NCBI RefSeq assembly: GCF_013364235.1
Contig: NZ_CP054919.1
Location: forward strand, 144,134-208,133
Length of the DNA: 64,000 nt
Reading direction: 5' to 3'
Source of the DNA: Kitasatospora sp. NA04385
GTDB lineage: Bacteria > Actinomycetota > Actinomycetes > Streptomycetales > Streptomycetaceae
Shown piece after piece: positions 60,951-64,000 of this stretch. The first letter of the stretch is position 1. The number at the start of each line of letters is the position of its first letter. Position numbers and translations under genes: made by a program. A model generated the notes under the pieces. That model saw only the letters and a list, made by a program, of their open reading frames with translations, searched no databases and was not told the DNA's origin.

Positions 60951-62513
60951 GTGCTCTCGACACCCCTCCCGCGCGCAGCACGCGCAGCACGCGCAGCACG
61001 CGCGGCGCACGCACCGCGCAGGCCGCGCGTCGCCGGCCTCTTCGCCGCCGCCCTGCTGTCGGTCCCGGCCTGGCTCCTGCCGGCGGGCGAGGCCCGGGCC
61101 GCACCCGTCCAGGCCGCACCCGTCCAGTTCACCCCCGGCCAGGCGTGGACGGACACCGCCGACGCGCCCCTGCAACTGCACGGCCTGGGCATCGTCAAGG
61201 CCGGTTCCACCTGGTACGGCTTCGGTGAGGACAAGACCGGCGAGTCCTCCGCCGACACCTCCTTCCAGGGCATCGCCTGCTACAGCTCCACCGACCTCGC
61301 CCACTGGACCCCGCAGGGCCCGGCGCTCGGCCGGCAGAGCAGCGGGGACCTCGGCCCCAACCGCATCGTGGAGCGCCCGAAGGTCCTCTACAACGCCGCC
61401 ACCAAGACGTACGTGATGTACCTGCACATCGACGACCGCGGCTACGGCGAGCGCAAGGTCGGCGTGGCGACCAGCAGCACCCCGTGCGGGCCCTACACCT
61501 ACCGGGGCAGCTTCCGCCCGCTGGGCCAGATGAGCCTGGACATCGGGCTGTTCCAGGACACCGACGGCACCGGCTACCTGCTCACCGAGGACCGGGCGAA
61601 CGGCCTGCGGATCGACCGGCTCTCCGCCGACTACCTCGGCGTCGACAGCACCGTGCACCTCTTCCCGGGCCAGAACGGCCAGGGCGAGGACTTCGAGTCC
61701 CCGGCGCTGGTCAAGGCGGGGGGCCGGTACTACCTCCTCGGATCGCACCTGACCGGCTGGGGCACCAACGACAACGTCTACTCCAGTGCGCCGTCGCTGA
61801 CCGGCCCCTGGGAGCCGTTCCGCACCTTCACCCCGGTCGGCACCCGCACCTACGACAGCCAGACGGCCAACATCGTCCCGGTCCAGGGCAGCGCGGGCAC
61901 CACCTACGTCTACGCGGCCGACCGCTGGAACCTCGCCGACCTGGGCGCCTCCCCGTCGATCTGGCTGCCGATGACCATCAGCGGGACCACCGTCGCCGTC
62001 GGCTGGCAGAACGCCTGGAGCCTGGACCCGGCGACCGGCACCTGGACCGGCTCCACCAACCCGCCGACCGGGACGTCCACCCTGAGCAGCGCCAACAGCG
62101 GGCTGCTGATGGACGTCAGCGACAACTCCACCGCCGACGGCGGCAAGGTCATCCAGTGGCCGGGCAACAACGGCGCCAACCAGAAGTGGGCGCTGACCCG
62201 GGTCGGCGGGAACGTCTACACGCTCACCAACCTGCGCAGCGGCAAGTGCCTGGAGGTGCCCGCCGGGTCCGTCCCGACGGAGGCCGTCCAGCTCGACCAG
62301 TCGACCTGTACCGGCGCGGCCCACCAGCAGTGGGCGTTCAACGCCGCCGGCGCGTACTCCTCGCCCGGGAACACCTCGTACCAGCTGGTCAACCTGGCCA
62401 GCGGCCTGGTCGCCGACGTCTCGGGCGGGGCCACCGGGCAGGGGGCCGCGGTCATCCAGTACCGCGCCAACTCCGGCACCAACCAGGTCTGGAACCTGCG
62501 CCCCGCCTCCTGA
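60951..62513 (+). CDS. Secreted GH43 exo-beta-1,3-galactanase-like enzyme with lectin domain
   Basis: 520 aa. Long signal peptide whose n-region contains AAR repeats, cleavage near EARA. Five-bladed GH43 propeller: LHGLGIVKAGSTWYGFGEDK, IVERPKVLYN (general-acid Glu segment), MSLDIGLFQDTDGTGYLLTE, DFESPALVKAGGRYYLLGSH. Then a beta-trefoil lectin (about 370-520; NQKW, HQQW, NQVW). This matches the GH43_24 exo-1,3-galactanases with CBM13 known from streptomycetes, which trim arabinogalactan side chains and backbone. GTG 60951 with GGGGAGA upstream was chosen. An earlier ATG at 60891 lacks a ribosome site. Confidence 0.88.
   Translation: MLSTPLPRAARAARAARAAHAPRRPRVAGLFAAALLSVPAWLLPAGEARAAPVQAAPVQFTPGQAWTDTADAPLQLHGLGIVKAGSTWYGFGEDKTGESSADTSFQGIACYSSTDLAHWTPQGPALGRQSSGDLGPNRIVERPKVLYNAATKTYVMYLHIDDRGYGERKVGVATSSTPCGPYTYRGSFRPLGQMSLDIGLFQDTDGTGYLLTEDRANGLRIDRLSADYLGVDSTVHLFPGQNGQGEDFESPALVKAGGRYYLLGSHLTGWGTNDNVYSSAPSLTGPWEPFRTFTPVGTRTYDSQTANIVPVQGSAGTTYVYAADRWNLADLGASPSIWLPMTISGTTVAVGWQNAWSLDPATGTWTGSTNPPTGTSTLSSANSGLLMDVSDNSTADGGKVIQWPGNNGANQKWALTRVGGNVYTLTNLRSGKCLEVPAGSVPTEAVQLDQSTCTGAAHQQWAFNAAGAYSSPGNTSYQLVNLASGLVADVSGGATGQGAAVIQYRANSGTNQVWNLRPAS
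60972..60998 (+). repeat. 9-bp tandem repeat in the GH43 signal-peptide region
   Basis: CGCGCAGCA occurs three times in direct succession (60972-60998) with a degenerate fourth copy after it. It encodes alternating Ala-Ala-Arg in the signal peptide's charged n-region. The unit keeps frame, so copy number could vary without breaking export. Confidence 0.8.
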
Positions 62514-62590
62514 CCGCCCCGCCTCCTGACCTCCCCCCACCCCCGGCCCGTTGCACCTCCCCTGACCGTCCACCCCGGAAGGGAACCCCC

Positions 62591-64000
62591 ATGCGCAACG
62601 CCTTACTCACCAGCAACCGGCACGTCGGACGGCTCGCCGCCCTGACCGCCGCGGTCCTCGCCGCCGCGACCCTGAACGCCGTCGCGCCGCAGTCGGCGGA
62701 GGCCGCCACCAGCACGACGATCACCGCGGACGGCAACGGCGGCGGCCGGGTCTTCGACGGCATCGGCGCCATCAGCGGCGGCGGCGGCAACTCCCGCCTG
62801 CTGGCCGACTACCCCGAACCGCAGCGCGGCCAGCTCCTCGACTACCTGTTCAAGCCCGGCTACGGCGCCGACCTCCAGATCCTCAAGGTCGAGATCGGCG
62901 GCGACACCAACTCCACCGACGGCGCCGAGGCCAGCCACATGCACACGGCCGACACCGTGGACTGCGGCCAGGGCTACGAGTGGTGGCTGATGGAACAGGC
63001 CAAGGCCCGCAACCCCGACGTCAAGCTGGCCGGCCTGTCCTGGGGCGCGCCCGGCTGGGTCAACCCCAGCAGCAACTACTTCTACACCGACAACGCGATC
63101 ACCTACCTCACGAAGTGGCTGGACTGCGCGAAGCAGCACCACCTGGCGATCGACTACCTCGGCGGCTGGAACGAGCGCTACTACGGCGGCGACAGCACCG
63201 CGATCTCCTGGTACCAGAAGCTCAGGACGACGCTGAACGACAAGGGCTACGCCTCAGTCAAGATCGTCGGCGGCGACAACAACTGGTCCGTCGCCAACGA
63301 CATGGCGGCCAACCCCGGCCTCAAGTCGGCGGTCGACATCGTCGGCGTGCACTACGCGTGCGGCTACGGCGGCTCCTTCACCTCCTGCCCCTCGAACGCG
63401 ACCGCGCAGTCGCTCGGCAAACCGCTCTGGGCCTCCGAGAACGGGTCGGAGCACTACGACACCAGCGCCCCGGCCGTCGCCCGGGCGATCAACCGCGACT
63501 ACATCGACGGCCGGATGACCTCGTACATCAACTGGCCGCTCATCGGCTCGGCGTACCCCAACCTGAACTTCTCCTTCACCGGCATGGCGGTGGCCGACCA
63601 GCCCTGGTCCGGCCAGTACGACATCGGCCGGACGACCTGGGTCACCGCCCAGACCACCCAGTTCACCAAGCCCGGCTGGCAGTACCTCGACGCCGCCAGC
63701 GGCTACCTCGGCGGCAACCGCGCCAACGGCAGCTACACCACGCTGAAGTCGACGAACGGCTCCGACTACACCACGGTCGTCGAGACGGTAGACGCCGGGG
63801 CACCGCAGAGCGTGGACATCGCCACCACCGGCGGGCTCTCCGGCGGCACCGTCCACGTGTGGGCCACCGACGTCAACTCGACCGACCCCGCCGACTGGTT
63901 CGTGCGGCAGCCCGACATCACCCCGTCCGGCGGGCACTACAGCGCGACCCTCCAGCCCGGCCGCGTCTACACCTTCACCACCACCCTGCCGGCCGGCGCC
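62591..64000 (+). CDS. Secreted GH59 galactocerebrosidase-like enzyme (3' end beyond window)
   Basis: At least 470 aa; open at the right edge. Signal peptide (about 1-38, ending AEAA). Strong GH59 likeness: FDGIGAISGGGGNSRLLADY, LKVEIGGDTNSTDGAEASHM, GYEWWLMEQAKARNPDVKL, acid/base Glu in YLGGWNERYYGG, nucleophile Glu in LWASENGSEH, QPWSGQYDIGRTTWVTAQTT. Human GALC is the best-known member and cleaves beta-galactosyl lipids. In bacteria beside a GH43 galactanase, a beta-galactosyl polysaccharide or glycolipid is likely. ATG 62591 follows GGAAGGGAA and is 78 bases after the GH43 stop, so one operon. Confidence 0.9.
   Translation, partial: MRNALLTSNRHVGRLAALTAAVLAAATLNAVAPQSAEAATSTTITADGNGGGRVFDGIGAISGGGGNSRLLADYPEPQRGQLLDYLFKPGYGADLQILKVEIGGDTNSTDGAEASHMHTADTVDCGQGYEWWLMEQAKARNPDVKLAGLSWGAPGWVNPSSNYFYTDNAITYLTKWLDCAKQHHLAIDYLGGWNERYYGGDSTAISWYQKLRTTLNDKGYASVKIVGGDNNWSVANDMAANPGLKSAVDIVGVHYACGYGGSFTSCPSNATAQSLGKPLWASENGSEHYDTSAPAVARAINRDYIDGRMTSYINWPLIGSAYPNLNFSFTGMAVADQPWSGQYDIGRTTWVTAQTTQFTKPGWQYLDAASGYLGGNRANGSYTTLKSTNGSDYTTVVETVDAGAPQSVDIATTGGLSGGTVHVWATDVNSTDPADWFVRQPDITPSGGHYSATLQPGRVYTFTTTLPAGA

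Noticed and set aside
1..64000. Search for tRNA, rRNA, insertion sequences, prophage and CRISPR arrays
   Set aside because: No transposase, integrase or Cas-like frames, no spaced repeats, and no tRNA-like fold was recognised by eye; a covariance-model scan was not possible.

Overview
The window is chromosomal DNA of a Streptomyces- or Kitasatospora-like actinomycete. The evidence is very high G+C with almost exclusive G/C at third codon positions, frequent GTG and TTG starts, GTGA/ATGA stop-start overlaps, Sec and Tat exported enzymes with C-terminal beta-trefoil lectins, LAxTG wall-sorting signals, and sugar importers without their own ATPase. No rRNA, tRNA, CRISPR, phage or insertion sequence was seen. 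The content is that of an accessory chromosome arm devoted to complex glycans and the sugar acids they release.

Layout: (1) 1-8438: a DeoR regulator, a minus-strand operon (FAH-family enzyme, GH4 glycosidase, IlvD/Edd dehydratase) and a divergent pair (beta-propeller-like protein, saccharopine-dehydrogenase-like protein). (2) 8774-10582: secreted GH27 enzyme with a lectin. (3) 10645-19214: an 'anchored-repeat' metal ABC transporter with permease, ATPase, lipoprotein and five separate cell-surface repeat proteins. One of these is frameshifted and one is transcribed divergently from a Zur-box-like site. (4) 19311-22954: sortase-anchored metalloprotease, TetR remnant, GH16-like enzyme. (5) 23425-29071: sugar-acid operon (MFS, SDR, DapA-family lyase, enolase-superfamily dehydratase, ROK regulator). 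(6) 29109-38439: ROK regulator facing an ABC sugar importer, a Gfo/Idh oxidoreductase and a GH95-like enzyme. (7) 38598-50518: second DeoR regulator, phospholipase C, GH27 enzyme, beta-propeller lipoprotein or membrane protein, MFS exporter, phosphoesterase and a second wall-anchored metalloprotease. (8) 50606-60685: a non-phosphorylative L-fucose-type operon (FAH hydrolase, L-fuconate dehydratase, SDR, aldo/keto reductase) facing a ribose-type ABC importer, a FadR-type regulator and a duplicated binding protein. (9) 60951-64000: GH43 exo-galactanase-like enzyme and a GH59 galactocerebrosidase-like enzyme cut by the window end.

How it fits together: the secreted enzymes (GH27 x2, GH16, GH95-like, GH43, GH59, phospholipase C, phosphatase, proteases) would free galactose, fucose, other sugars and phosphate from plant or microbial glycoconjugates such as arabinogalactan. 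The importers take them up. Three oxidative routes (IlvD+FAH, enolase+DapA+SDR, fuconate dehydratase+SDR+FAH) take sugar acids to pyruvate-level products. Similar inverted sites near 5968-6024, 8570-8615 and 60749-60765 suggest one DeoR-type regulator links the ends of the window. The most unusual part is the anchored-repeat transporter. Its lipoprotein carries the wall-repeat module in circularly permuted order at the position of the histidine-rich loop of ZnuA-type proteins.
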